In this document: positions 42,225 to 50,141 of the stretch, one piece after another
Layout of the letters: each line of letters opens with the position of its first letter
How positions within the stretch are numbered: position 1 is the stretch's first letter
NCBI RefSeq assembly: GCF_016464425.1
Contig: NZ_JADDKQ010000020.1
Location: 62,001-126,000, forward strand
Direction of reading: 5' to 3'
DNA from: Actinotalea solisilvae
Lineage (GTDB): Bacteria; Actinomycetota; Actinomycetes; Actinomycetales; Cellulomonadaceae
DNA: 64,000 nucleotides
Notes under the pieces: model-generated
What the model was told of the DNA's origin: nothing
Seen by the model: the letters and a program-made list of their open reading frames with translations, nothing else
Database searches by the model: none
Translations under genes and position numbers: made by a program

Positions 42225-43748
42225 TCAGGCGCTCGGCCGTCGTCCGGTCACGGCGAGGGCGACCGCGAGGACCGCGGCGGCCACGCCCCACTGGACGGCC
42301 AGCAGCGTCGGCGAGAGGACGCCGACGTAGAGCGCGAGCGCCGTGGGCAGCGTGCCCAGGAGGGCGACGTCGACGCCCTGCGTCATGCCCGTCGTGGGCG
42401 GCGCCCCGCCCATGGGCGAGGCGATCACGGGCTGCCGGAGCTTCGGCGGCGGACGGTAGGCCGACCGCACCGCCGCGGCGGCGAGCACGACCGCCCAGAC
42501 GGGCGCGACGGCGGCCAGCCCCGGGAGCGTCGCGACGGCGACCGCGCTCCAGACGACCGCCGCGACCAGCGGCGCCGCACCCCGCGCGACCCGCACCTGC
42601 CGCGCCGAGAGCGGGAGCGACCGGTCGAGCGCCGGCACGAGCTCGCCGTGGCGCGCGCCCGCGGCCGCCGAGCTCGCGGCCCAGAAGCCCGTGAGCAGCA
42701 GGACGGGGTAGAGGGCGATCCCCGTCCCCACCACCGGGGACCGCGCGGCGACGACGGCCACGAGCGCGAGCACCGCGATCTGCACCAGCGCACGCGGCGA
42801 CCTCGCGAGGAGGGTGAGGTCCGCGACGGCCACCGCGCTCCGCGGGCCGCGCGCCCGCAGCCGCCAGGAGCGCCGTCGGTCGCGCGCCTCGACGCTGGTC
42901 AGCGCGCGGCCGAGCTCGCGCAGGTCGAGCGCGAGCACCGCCACCTGGGCGCGCTGGCCCAGCGACCCGAGGCGGCGGAGCGTCGCGCCGTCGAGGCGCT
43001 CGACCCCGCGGTCGGCGAGCGCGGTGAGGCCCGCCGCCGCGACCAGGAGCGGCAGCCCGACCCAGGCGGAGCGGTGGAGGTGCCAGCCCGGCCACCCGCC
43101 CGTGAGCACGAGCACCGCGAGCCCGATGACCGCCGCCGCGACGACGCCGTCGCCCACGCCCGCGAGCGCGCGCTCGCGGCGTCGCAGGCCACGTGCGTCG
43201 GCCGGCCGCTGCTGGACGACGGCGGCGACGGCGCCCACGAGGGCCGCGGCGCCCCCGCCGAGCGCGGCCCAGGCGAGCGCCGGGCCGACGGCCGGCGGCA
43301 GGCCCAGGGACAGCGCGGCGAGCGGTCCCGCGACGACGCCCGCGGCGAGCGCGATCGCGGGCCAGCGCAGCACGGACGGCCGCAGCAGCCCGCGCCGGTC
43401 GACGGGCATCGGGAGCCACCACCCCGCGCCCCCGCCCCCGAGCGCCACGGGGCCCAGGCGGGTGCCGAGCGCGAGCACGCCGCCGCACAGCGCGACGAGC
43501 ACGAGCACCGTGCCCGCCTCGCCGATCGGGACGGCGTCGGGCTGGGCGGCGGTCGCCGCCTCCTGGACCACCGCGGCCGTGCCGTAGGCCGTCACCGCGA
43601 GCAGGACGACGCACGTGACGGCGTACCAGAGGTCCGAGACGACGTCGCCGAAGCCACGTCCGGTGCGGGCCCCCTCGATGTCCTCGGTGATCCGGCGGAC
43701 GTGGCGGCCGGACGGGACGGCGCCGCGCACGAGCTCGGGCAGGGTCAT
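42225..43748 (-). CDS. DUF6297 multi-helix membrane protein (ABC permease-like)
   Basis: The 507-residue protein has about 12 hydrophobic segments in two groups separated by a basic cytoplasmic loop (ELGRALTSVEARDRRRSWRLR). It follows an ABC ATPase gene by 7 bases, so it is most likely the membrane partner of that exporter. I place it in the DUF6297 family from its opening (TLPELVRGAV and RITEDIEGARTGRGFGDVVSD) and its context. The substrate is unknown. ATG with GAGGTG and TGAGG upstream. Confidence 0.75.
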   Translation of the reverse strand: MTLPELVRGAVPSGRHVRRITEDIEGARTGRGFGDVVSDLWYAVTCVVLLAVTAYGTAAVVQEAATAAQPDAVPIGEAGTVLVLVALCGGVLALGTRLGPVALGGGGAGWWLPMPVDRRGLLRPSVLRWPAIALAAGVVAGPLAALSLGLPPAVGPALAWAALGGGAAALVGAVAAVVQQRPADARGLRRRERALAGVGDGVVAAAVIGLAVLVLTGGWPGWHLHRSAWVGLPLLVAAAGLTALADRGVERLDGATLRRLGSLGQRAQVAVLALDLRELGRALTSVEARDRRRSWRLRARGPRSAVAVADLTLLARSPRALVQIAVLALVAVVAARSPVVGTGIALYPVLLLTGFWAASSAAAGARHGELVPALDRSLPLSARQVRVARGAAPLVAAVVWSAVAVATLPGLAAVAPVWAVVLAAAAVRSAYRPPPKLRQPVIASPMGGAPPTTGMTQGVDVALLGTLPTALALYVGVLSPTLLAVQWGVAAAVLAVALAVTGRRPSA

Positions 43749-43755
43749 GCGCGCC

Positions 43756-44436
43756 TCACACCTCCGCCATCGCGGCCACCGCCTGCGCGGCGCGGACGCG
43801 CCGGCAGCGGTCCTCGCCGACGAGGACGGCGTCGGCGCCGAGCGCGGTGAGCAGCACCGGGTCGTGCGTCGCGAGCAGCACGCCGGTGCCCTGGGCGGCC
43901 TCCTCGGCGAGCAGCCCCGCCAGGCGGTGGCGCATCGACGTGTCGAGCCGCGCCTCCGGCTCGTCGAGCACGAGCAGTCGGCGCGGGCGCACGAACGCCG
44001 CCGCGAGGAGCAGCCGGCGCCGCTGGCCCGAGGACAGCGCCGTGGGGATCGCGTCCTGCTCGTCGGTCATGCCGAAGACGTCGAGGACGGCGTCGACGGC
44101 CGTCGTCGTCGAGGTCACGCCGTGCCCCGCCGCGGTGAGGAGCAGGTGCTCGCGCGCGGTGAGGCCGGGGAACCACGCGTCGTCGTCGAGCACGGACGCG
44201 ACGGCGGCGCGGAAGGCCGCGCGGCGCTCGTCGACCTCCTCGCCGAGCACGCGCAGCTCGCCGCCGAGCGGCTCGAGCAGCCCGAGGACGGCGCGCAGGA
44301 TCGTGGACTTGCCGGTGCCGTTGGGGCCCACGAGGGCGAGCACCTCGCCCTCGCGCACGCGCAGGTCGACGGGGGCGCAGACGGGGCGGTCGGTCCAGCC
44401 GACCTCGAGGCGGGTCGCGCGGACGAGATCGGTCAC
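43756..44436 (-). CDS. ABC transporter ATP-binding protein
   Basis: The 226-residue protein has Walker A GPNGTGKST, a degenerate signature LSSGQRRRLLLAAA, Walker B LLVLDEPEARLD and the H-loop LATHD. It pairs with the DUF6297 membrane protein 7 bases downstream. The GTG start has TAGGGT 7 bases upstream, consistent with a leaderless message. It is divergent from the guanidine-III riboswitch and gdx gene, with about 160 bases between the starts. Confidence 0.93.
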   Translation of the reverse strand: MTDLVRATRLEVGWTDRPVCAPVDLRVREGEVLALVGPNGTGKSTILRAVLGLLEPLGGELRVLGEEVDERRAAFRAAVASVLDDDAWFPGLTAREHLLLTAAGHGVTSTTTAVDAVLDVFGMTDEQDAIPTALSSGQRRRLLLAAAFVRPRRLLVLDEPEARLDTSMRHRLAGLLAEEAAQGTGVLLATHDPVLLTALGADAVLVGEDRCRRVRAAQAVAAMAEV

Positions 44437-44443
44437 GGCCACG

Positions 44444-44449
44444 ACCCTA
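44444..44449 (-). promoter_or_regulatory. -10 box for leaderless ABC operon
   Basis: TAGGGT on the minus strand, 7 bases before the GTG at 44436. Confidence 0.5.
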
Positions 44450-44467
44450 GGTCGTCCGACGGCGCGC

Positions 44468-44491
44468 GGGGTCGTCCGCGTGGACGACCCC
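44468..44491. terminator. Perfect 10-bp hairpin in the gdx upstream gap
   Basis: GGGGTCGTCC and GGACGACCCC pair perfectly around GCGT. It lies between the divergent ABC and gdx genes, upstream of the riboswitch. Its role is unclear: an insulating terminator or an operator are possible. Confidence 0.35.
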
Positions 44492-44545
44492 GGTGGCCGG
44501 AGCTCCGCCGCGTGGGGGAGACTGGTCACGGCCCGAGGCGGGCCA

Positions 44546-44584
44546 CCGGACGAGCGGCACCGTACCCGGACAGACACGACGGCG
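44546..44584 (+). ncRNA. Guanidine-III riboswitch (ykkC-III class)
   Basis: The segment opens CCGGACGAG, continues with GCACCGTACCCGG and ends with ACGACGGCG. From memory this follows the guanidine-III consensus, exemplified by the crystallised Thermobifida fusca aptamer, almost base for base. CCGG (44546-44549) pairs with CCGG (44565-44568), and the pseudoknot pairs CACCGT with ACGGCG with one A-C mismatch. It ends five bases before the GGGAGG Shine-Dalgarno of the gdx/SugE gene, so ligand binding would expose or hide the ribosome site. The downstream gene type is exactly the expected one. Confidence 0.85.
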
Positions 44585-44599
44585 TCCTGGGAGGCAGCC

Positions 44600-44920
44600 G
44601 TGCACTGGATCGTCCTCATCCTGTCGGGAGTGCTCGAGGCGGTGTGGGCCACGGCCCTCGGCCGCTCGGAGGGCTTCTCGCGACCCGGCCCGACCGTCGT
44701 CTTCGCGGTCGCGCTCCTCATGAGCATGGGCGGGCTCGCCTACGCGATGACCGCGCTGCCGGTGGGGACCTCGTACGCGGTGTGGGTCGCGATCGGGGCC
44801 GGCCTCACGGTGGTCTACGCGATGGCGACCGGGACCGAGCCGGCCTCCCTCCTGCGGGTGCTGCTCATCGTGGGGCTGATCGGGTGCGTCGTCGGGCTCA
44901 AGGTCACCTCGGGTCACTGA
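44600..44920 (+). CDS. gdx: Guanidinium exporter, SMR family (Gdx/SugE)
   Basis: The 106-residue protein has four membrane helices, with the essential Glu13 in LSGVLEAVWATALG, and GTSYAVWVAIGAG in helix 3, typical of the SugE/Gdx branch of small multidrug resistance proteins rather than EmrE. Gdx exchanges guanidinium for protons as an antiparallel dimer. The GTG start has GGGAGG 5 bases upstream, immediately after the guanidine-III riboswitch, which supports guanidinium as the physiological substrate. Confidence 0.93.
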   Translation: MHWIVLILSGVLEAVWATALGRSEGFSRPGPTVVFAVALLMSMGGLAYAMTALPVGTSYAVWVAIGAGLTVVYAMATGTEPASLLRVLLIVGLIGCVVGLKVTSGH

Positions 44921-44941
44921 GCGGGTCGCCGAGCCGCCGGG

Positions 44942-44957
44942 TGGCCCGATCGGGCCA
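44942..44957 (+). terminator. Palindrome after gdx
   Basis: TGGCCCGATCGGGCCA is a perfect 16-base palindrome 22 bases past the gdx stop; an overlapping GGCCAT/ATGGCC hairpin follows at 44953-44971. It is a likely terminator. Confidence 0.5.
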
Positions 44958-45008
44958 TCCGGGAGATGGCCGGTCCGCGCGACGCGCGGCGGCGTCGTCC
45001 GGCGGTGC

Positions 45009-45022
45009 GATGGGATCCCATC
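45009..45022. promoter_or_regulatory. Palindrome upstream of the methyltransferase gene
   Basis: GATGGGATCCCATC is a perfect 14-base palindrome ending 24 bases before the ATG. It may be an operator or a leader hairpin; no cognate regulator is adjacent. Confidence 0.35.
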
Positions 45023-45046
45023 CCGCTCACGGCCGGAGTGACCACC

Positions 45047-45832
45047 ATGACCACGACGACGACCGCCGGCACCACCGGCACGGCGACCACGCCCGCGACC
45101 ACCGCAGCGACCACACCCGTGACCACGCCCACGACGACGACCGGCCGCGCCCACCCGCGGTCCGCCACCCTGCGAGCGCGCCTCGGCGCGACGGTCTACG
45201 ACCCGTTCCTCGCCCGCGGCGAGCGGCTCGGCTTGGAGCGGCGGCGCATCGCGCTCCTCGCGGGGGCCCGCGGCCGCGTCCTGGAGATCGGGACGGGCAC
45301 CGGCCTCAACCTCGCCCACTACCCCGCGGACGTCGAGGAGCTCGTCCTCACGGAGCCGGTGGCGCCCATGGCGGACCGCGCACGCGCCCGGCTCGCCGCC
45401 TCGGGGCGGGCGGCCGAGGTGCTGGCGGCCCCGGCGGAGGACCTGCCCGTCGCCACGGCGTCCGTCGACACGGTGGTGTCGACGCTGGTCCTGTGCACGG
45501 TGCGCGACGTCGAGTCCGCGCTGTCGGAGGTCGCGCGCGTGCTCCGGCCGGGCGGGCGACTCCTCTTCGTCGAGCACGTGCACGCCGCGGGGACCGCGCT
45601 CGGCCGGTGGCAGACCCGCCTCGCCGGGCCCTGGGCGGGGTGCGCCGGGGGTTGCCGCTGCGACCGCGACCTGCTCGCCGCGATCACCGCGCGGTTCGAG
45701 GTCCGCACGCTGCACCGGGCGGAGTGGACGGGCATGCCGGGGATCGTCCGGCCGCTCGTGGTCGGGACGGCGACGCCGTCGCGGGCGGCGACCCACGGTG
45801 CGTGGGAGCACCACGTGACCCGTCGCACCTGA
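45047..45832 (+). CDS. Class I SAM-dependent methyltransferase
   Basis: The 261-residue protein has SAM motif I LEIGTGTGLNLAHY, then LTEPVAPMADRAR, APAEDLPVATASVD and RPGGRLLFVEHV, as in the UbiE/thiol-methyltransferase group. A CAGGCRCDRD segment near the C-terminus could bind metal or substrate; the substrate is unknown. The first 35 residues are an extreme Thr/Ala tract encoded by repeated AC-rich codons, probably disordered. The start ATG has GGAGTGA upstream, so translation of the tract seems real, but the true core starts near RSATLRARLGATVYDPF. Confidence 0.85.
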   Translation: MTTTTTAGTTGTATTPATTAATTPVTTPTTTTGRAHPRSATLRARLGATVYDPFLARGERLGLERRRIALLAGARGRVLEIGTGTGLNLAHYPADVEELVLTEPVAPMADRARARLAASGRAAEVLAAPAEDLPVATASVDTVVSTLVLCTVRDVESALSEVARVLRPGGRLLFVEHVHAAGTALGRWQTRLAGPWAGCAGGCRCDRDLLAAITARFEVRTLHRAEWTGMPGIVRPLVVGTATPSRAATHGAWEHHVTRRT

Positions 45833-45889
45833 CCGGGGGGACGGACGCGGTCGAGCAGGGGACGCGTGCCCCCGCGTGGCGCGCCTCGC

Positions 45890-45895
45890 TAGGGT
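45890..45895 (+). promoter_or_regulatory. -10 box for leaderless hydrolase-LuxR transcript
   Basis: TAGGGT ends 6 bases before the GTG at 45902. Confidence 0.5.
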
Positions 45896-45901
45896 CGAGG
45901 C

Positions 45902-46957
45902 GTGCGCGGCGACGAGCAGCGGGTGCACCACGCCGACGTGGGCGGCCGCTCCGTGGCCTGGGCCGCGACCGGCTCCGGGCCGCCGCTCGTCGTGGCCGGC
46001 TGGTGGTCGAGCCACCTCGCGGTCGACTGGCGGGACGCGCGGTTCCGGCGGTTCGTGACCCGCCTCGGGGAGCACGCGCGTGTGGTGCGCTACGACCGCC
46101 CGGGGACCGGGCTCTCCGCCCGCGACGGGCCGCCGCCGGCGTCGTTCGCCGAGGAGGTCGCGGTGCTCACCGGGCTGGTGGGCGCGCTCGGCCTCGACGA
46201 GGTCGCGATGCTCGGTGCCAGCTCGGGTGCGGGCGTCGCGGCCGGCGCGGCGGCCGAGCTCTCGGTGCGGCGACCGCGGGTCACCCACCTCGTCCTCTAC
46301 GGCGGGTACGCGCGCGGCACCGACGTCGCGTCCGATGCGGCGCGCGCGGCGATGCTCGACGTCGTCCGCGGCCACTGGGGGCTGGGGTCGCGCGTGCTCG
46401 CCGACGTCTTCATGCCGAGCGCGAGCGCGGCCGAGCGGGACCGCTTCGCGCGGTCGCAGCGCACGCTCGGGACACCCGAGGAGGCGGCCGCCCAGCTGCG
46501 GCACGCGTACGCCCTCGACGCGCGCGCGGTGCTGCCCGCCCTCGGCGCGGTCCCCACCCTGGTGCTCCACCGTCGCGGCGACCGGGCGATCCCGTTCGCG
46601 CTCGGCGAGGACCTCGCCGCCCGGGTCCCCAACGCCCGGCTCGTCGCGCTCGCGGGCGAGGACCACCTCCCGTGGCTCGGCGACGCGACGGCGGTGGTCG
46701 ACGCGACGGTCGCTCACCTCGAGGGGCGGGCGGCCCGTCCGACGTCGTCGCCGGGCCGGTCCGACCGCGCGCTGACGCCACGCGAGCTCGAGGTGCTCCG
46801 GCTCGTCGCCGCCGGTCTCACGGATGCCGAGATCGCCCGCGAGCTCGTGCTCAGCCCGCACACGGTGCACCGGCACGTCGCCAACGTGCGCACGAAGCTC
46901 GGCGTCACGTCGCGGGCCGCTGCGGCCGCGTGGGCAGCGCGGCACGCCGGCCTCTGA
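45902..46957 (+). CDS. Alpha/beta-hydrolase fused to a LuxR-type HTH
   Basis: The 351-residue protein has an N-terminal alpha/beta hydrolase domain (about 20-275): [12 protein letters not shown], the nucleophile-elbow region MLGASSGAG, and a late [10 protein letters not shown] with the usual His. A C-terminal LuxR HTH (about 290-345) follows: [28 protein letters not shown] and [16 protein letters not shown]. The hydrolase part may be a ligand sensor rather than an enzyme, similar to fusions seen in adenylate-cyclase-like regulators. GTG start with TAGGGT 6 bases upstream; no Shine-Dalgarno. Targets are unknown. Confidence 0.88.
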   Translation: MRGDEQRVHHADVGGRSVAWAATGSGPPLVVAGWWSSHLAVDWRDARFRRFVTRLGEHARVVRYDRPGTGLSARDGPPPASFAEEVAVLTGLVGALGLDEVAMLGASSGAGVAAGAAAELSVRRPRVTHLVLYGGYARGTDVASDAARAAMLDVVRGHWGLGSRVLADVFMPSASAAERDRFARSQRTLGTPEEAAAQLRHAYALDARAVLPALGAVPTLVLHRRGDRAIPFALGEDLAARVPNARLVALAGEDHLPWLGDATAVVDATVAHLEGRAARPTSSPGRSDRALTPRELEVLRLVAAGLTDAEIARELVLSPHTVHRHVANVRTKLGVTSRAAAAAWAARHAGL

Positions 46958-46993
46958 CGTCCGCCGGGCCGGAGCCCGCCGGTCCGGCGACGT
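46958..46993. terminator. Bidirectional hairpin between convergent genes
   Basis: CGTC-GCCGGGCCGG pairs with CCGGTCCGGCGACG with one bulged C and G-U pairs, filling the 39-base gap between the hydrolase-LuxR gene and the membrane/kinase-like gene. Confidence 0.5.
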
Positions 46994-46996
46994 GCG

Positions 46997-49726
46997 TCAG
47001 AGCTCGCCCGTGCGCTGCAGCGTGCGCATCGCGAGCCAGCCGAACGGGATGCGCGCCCAGTAGGTCAGCGCGCGGAAGAGCACGACGACCGACGCGGCGA
47101 TGGCGCCCGGCACGCCGCCGTTGATGAGGCCGATGGTGAGCGCCGACTCGATCGCGCCGAGGCCGCCGGGCGTGGGCACGAGCGCGCCGGCCGTGTTGCC
47201 GAGCAGGTAGATGAGCGCGAGGTCGATGAGCGGCAGCGCCTCGCCGAACGCGGCGAGGCTGGCCTGGAACGCGCCGAGGTAGCCGACGGTCATGATGAGG
47301 TTGCCGACGATCGCGACGGCGAACCGCTTGGGCTGGCCGAGCAGCTGGACGAGGCGCGGCCACGTCTGGCGCCACAGCGGCAGCGTCTTGGACGCGACCC
47401 AGCGCCGCAGCGCCGGGACGAGCATCGCCGCCGCGAGGGCCGCCGCGACGATCGCCACCGACACGAGGACCGTGCGCGACGGCAGCTGCATGGGCTTGCC
47501 GGACGCGAGCGAGAGCACGAGCAGCAGGAGCAGCGTGGTGATGAACTGCGACACCTGCACGAGCCCGACGGACGCGACCGCGAGCGTGTTCGAGACGCCG
47601 CGTCGCGTGAGCATCCGCAGGTTGAGCGCCGCGGGCCCCACGCCGGCGGGCGCGACGAGCGCGACGAACGAGCCCGCGACCTGGACGAGCGTCGCCCGCC
47701 ACAGCGGCAGCTTGACCGGCGCGAACGCGACGAGCGCCATGGCCGACCCGAGGAAGGTCGCCATGCCCATGCCGAAGGCGACGGCCGCGTACCAGGGCTC
47801 GGCGTCGACGAGGGCCGCGGAGATCTCGGCGAAGTTGAGGCGCGTGATGACGAGCACCGCGGCCGCGATCCCGAGCACGAGCGTGAGGACGGTGCGCGCG
47901 CCGAACCGGATGAGGCGCTGCGGCTCGACGTCGGCCTCGGGCAGCTGCGCGAGCAGCGCCTCGCGCACCTCCGCGAGGACGCCCTTGCGCTCGCGGGCCT
48001 CCTCGCGCGTCGTGCGCGGCATCGCGATGGTCTGCAGCAGCGGGCCGATGGCGACGAGGTCCTCGTCGGTGAAGACGCGCGCCGCCGACCCGACCGCACG
48101 CTCGGCGCCGACCCGCAGCGCGAGCAGGGCGAGCATCTGGGCGAGGTCCATGCGGCGCGCGAGGTCGGACGACGCGACGTCGCCCGACTCCCAGCCGGTG
48201 AGCAGCACGACGGGCCCGGCCGCCTCGACCGGCGCGGGCGTGCCGTCGGGCGCGGGCGGCGACGGCGGCACGAAGGGGGGCTCGAGGTCCACGAGGACGG
48301 CGTCGGACGTGAGCGCGCGGTGCGCGAGGCCCGCCTGGTGGGCGATGCGGAGCTGGTCCCAGACGGCGTCGAGCACCTCGTCGCTCAGCGCCTCGGGCGG
48401 CAGGTCGCGCAGGGGCACGGCGCCGTACGCGTGCTGCTGGACGAGCAGCATCGAGTCCTCGGCCTCGGCGAGCGCGAGGAGCCGCGGCGTCCGCACCCCC
48501 GCGGACCACGCGGCGTGCGCGAGCAGCGCGGCGCGCTCGGCCGCCTGGCGCAGGGAGACGACGGCGCGCCCGTCCAGCCCGCGCAGGCGCAGGGAGCGCC
48601 AGAACCGCACGAGGATGCCGACCACCTGGCGGTCGCCGTCGAGCACGACGACGTCCAGGCGCTCGCCGTCGTCGGTGGTCATCGCGTAGACGCGGTTGTC
48701 GCTGTGCCGCGTGATCGCGACGGCCGCGAGGTCGGCGGGCTCGCCGTCGGTCGCGTGGGGGGGCGACGCCGACGACGGCGCCGTCGCGGAGGACGGCGGG
48801 ACGGCGCCCGCGTCCGTCGTCCCGGCGGTGGCACCGCTCCCGTCCGCGCGCGGCGCGGCGACGACCGGCTCGGCGCGGGGCGTCGTCGCGGCCGGGTCGT
48901 CGTCGGTCAGGTCGCCGACGCGCACGAGGCACACGGGCTCGAACCCCGCGCGCCGGATCCCCGCGACCAGCGAGTCGCCGTACGCGCGCTCGCTCTGGAC
49001 GCCCGACGCGTACCGGACGCCGAGCCCGACGAGGCGGCCGAGCAGCACCGTCATGAGGGCCGCGGGCAGCGTGAGGACGCCGCTGATGAGCGCGACGCCG
49101 AGGGCCAGCCACACGAGGTTCCACGAGAGCCCGACGGTCCGACGGCGGTTGCGCGCACCCGCGACGGTCAGCAGGGCCGCGGTCGCGCTGAGGGCCGGCG
49201 GGATGATGACCTCGCGCACGCCGTTGGTCCAGACGCTGAACGACGACCGCAGCACGGGCACGCCGAAGCGCGTGATGATCCACGCCGCGAGCAGCGCGGC
49301 GCCGAAGGTGAGGATCGCGGCCACGACCGCCTCGACCGCGTGGCGCAGGAGGCGACGGAGCACGAGCTCGGCGAGCACGGCGAGCGGCACGAGCACCGTG
49401 ATGAGGCCCTCGATCACGGCGACCGGCACGATGAGCAGGCGCTGGATGACCGTCTCGAAGTCCTGGACGTCCTCGGTCACGCCGGTCGTGGTGCCGCGCG
49501 CGTAGATGCCGATGACCACCACGAGCGCGATCCCGAGCGCCGAGAGCACGACGCCGACGAGGTCCGCCGGGTGGTGCACGCGCGCGGCGGGCGTGTCGAC
49601 GATGTGGACCTCGCGGGCCTCGTGGGCCGCCGCGGGCGCGCCCGTGCCGCCGACCCCGGGCCCCGGGACCGGCCGCGCCCCCTCTCCACCGGGGGCGGTG
49701 AGGCCCTCAGGTGGCGCACTCGACAT
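46997..49726 (-). CDS. Large membrane protein: N-terminal helices, kinase-like domain, LPG-synthase-TM (flippase-like) domain
   Basis: The 909-residue protein has three parts. Residues about 55-290 hold six or seven membrane helices. Residues about 300-575 form a cytoplasmic kinase-like domain with ERAALLAHAAW, LLVQQHAYGAVPL and HQAGLAHRALTSDAVLVDLE. That catalytic loop lacks the normal HxD Asp and there is no DFG, so it looks degenerate. Residues about 610-909 are the UPF0104/lysylphosphatidylglycerol-synthase TM domain (PAGVGPAALNLRML, LLGNTAGALVPTPGGLGAIE). There is no aminoacyltransferase domain, so it does not make lysyl-lipid itself. A lipid-transport or envelope role is inferred. ATG with TAGACT 7 bases upstream. 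Confidence 0.85.
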   Translation of the reverse strand: MSSAPPEGLTAPGGEGARPVPGPGVGGTGAPAAAHEAREVHIVDTPAARVHHPADLVGVVLSALGIALVVVIGIYARGTTTGVTEDVQDFETVIQRLLIVPVAVIEGLITVLVPLAVLAELVLRRLLRHAVEAVVAAILTFGAALLAAWIITRFGVPVLRSSFSVWTNGVREVIIPPALSATAALLTVAGARNRRRTVGLSWNLVWLALGVALISGVLTLPAALMTVLLGRLVGLGVRYASGVQSERAYGDSLVAGIRRAGFEPVCLVRVGDLTDDDPAATTPRAEPVVAAPRADGSGATAGTTDAGAVPPSSATAPSSASPPHATDGEPADLAAVAITRHSDNRVYAMTTDDGERLDVVVLDGDRQVVGILVRFWRSLRLRGLDGRAVVSLRQAAERAALLAHAAWSAGVRTPRLLALAEAEDSMLLVQQHAYGAVPLRDLPPEALSDEVLDAVWDQLRIAHQAGLAHRALTSDAVLVDLEPPFVPPSPPAPDGTPAPVEAAGPVVLLTGWESGDVASSDLARRMDLAQMLALLALRVGAERAVGSAARVFTDEDLVAIGPLLQTIAMPRTTREEARERKGVLAEVREALLAQLPEADVEPQRLIRFGARTVLTLVLGIAAAVLVITRLNFAEISAALVDAEPWYAAVAFGMGMATFLGSAMALVAFAPVKLPLWRATLVQVAGSFVALVAPAGVGPAALNLRMLTRRGVSNTLAVASVGLVQVSQFITTLLLLLVLSLASGKPMQLPSRTVLVSVAIVAAALAAAMLVPALRRWVASKTLPLWRQTWPRLVQLLGQPKRFAVAIVGNLIMTVGYLGAFQASLAAFGEALPLIDLALIYLLGNTAGALVPTPGGLGAIESALTIGLINGGVPGAIAASVVVLFRALTYWARIPFGWLAMRTLQRTGEL

Positions 49727-49733
49727 GGTCGCG

Positions 49734-49739
49734 AGTCTA
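49734..49739 (-). promoter_or_regulatory. -10 box for leaderless transcript of the membrane/kinase-like gene
   Basis: TAGACT on the minus strand, 7 bases before the ATG at 49726. Confidence 0.5.
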
Positions 49740-49803
49740 GGGCGGGCGGTTCGTCCCGTCGGGGAGGCCGGTCCGGCGGGCCCGGCACCCCCGCGGCCGT
49801 CAT

Positions 49804-49843
49804 CCACGGTTGACAACGCGGGGTCTGTCAACCACGATTGACA
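49804..49843 (+). promoter_or_regulatory. TTGACA/TGTCAA repeat operator-promoter of the small HTH gene
   Basis: Three half-sites: TTGACA at 49810-49815, TGTCAA at 49826-49831 and TTGACA at 49838-49843. They form GTTGACA-N10-TGTCAAC and TGTCAA-N6-TTGACA inverted repeats, plus a direct repeat CCACGGTTGACA/CCACGATTGACA. The first TTGACA can be a perfect -35 with CACGAT (49833-49838) at 17 bases as -10, so a regulator bound here would block the promoter. Confidence 0.55.
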
Positions 49844-49873
49844 CACCTCCGGAGGCGTCAGCGAAGGAACTCG

Positions 49874-50101
49874 ATGAAGGACGACACCATGAGCAGTCTC
49901 GTGGCCCAGGCCGAGGGGGAGGACCCCATCTCGGCGCTCGCGGCCCTGCGCGCCCTGCGCACGGAGGTCGAGCGGCAGGAGGCCGTCCTCGTGCGGCGCG
50001 CCCGCAACCGCGGCGCGTCCTGGGCGGCGATCGCGACGGTGCTCGGCGTCACGCGCCAGGCGGTCCACAAGAAGCACGGCGCCGGCTGGCGCAAGGCCTG
50101 A
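49874..50101 (+). CDS. Small helix-turn-helix protein
   Basis: The 75-residue protein is mostly two helices then an HTH at about 50-72: SWAAIATVLGVTRQAVHKKHG. The front half is a Leu/Arg/Glu-rich coiled-coil-like helix (ALAALRALRTEVERQEAVLVRRAR), suited to dimerisation. This small family is common in actinobacteria, sometimes beside Clp N-domain proteins, which are not present here. Two starts are possible: ATG 49874 with GAAGGAA, and ATG 49889 with GAAGGAC. Repeats around its promoter suggest autorepression. Confidence 0.75.
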   Translation: MKDDTMSSLVAQAEGEDPISALAALRALRTEVERQEAVLVRRARNRGASWAAIATVLGVTRQAVHKKHGAGWRKA

Positions 50102-50141
50102 CGCGGGCGTCGGGCCCCGAACGTCGTGGGACCCGCGCCGC

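Noticed and set aside
44450-44545. Guanidine-I (ykkC) riboswitch upstream of gdx
   Set aside because: A few short matches (ACTGGTC, GGGAGG) were noticed, but the AAAGCCCGGGAG core is missing, while the guanidine-III signature directly downstream explains the region better.
43615-47124. A 1169-codon plus-strand frame across the ABC, gdx, methyltransferase and hydrolase genes
   Set aside because: It reads through regions whose other frames carry clear protein families and shows only basic low-complexity sequence.
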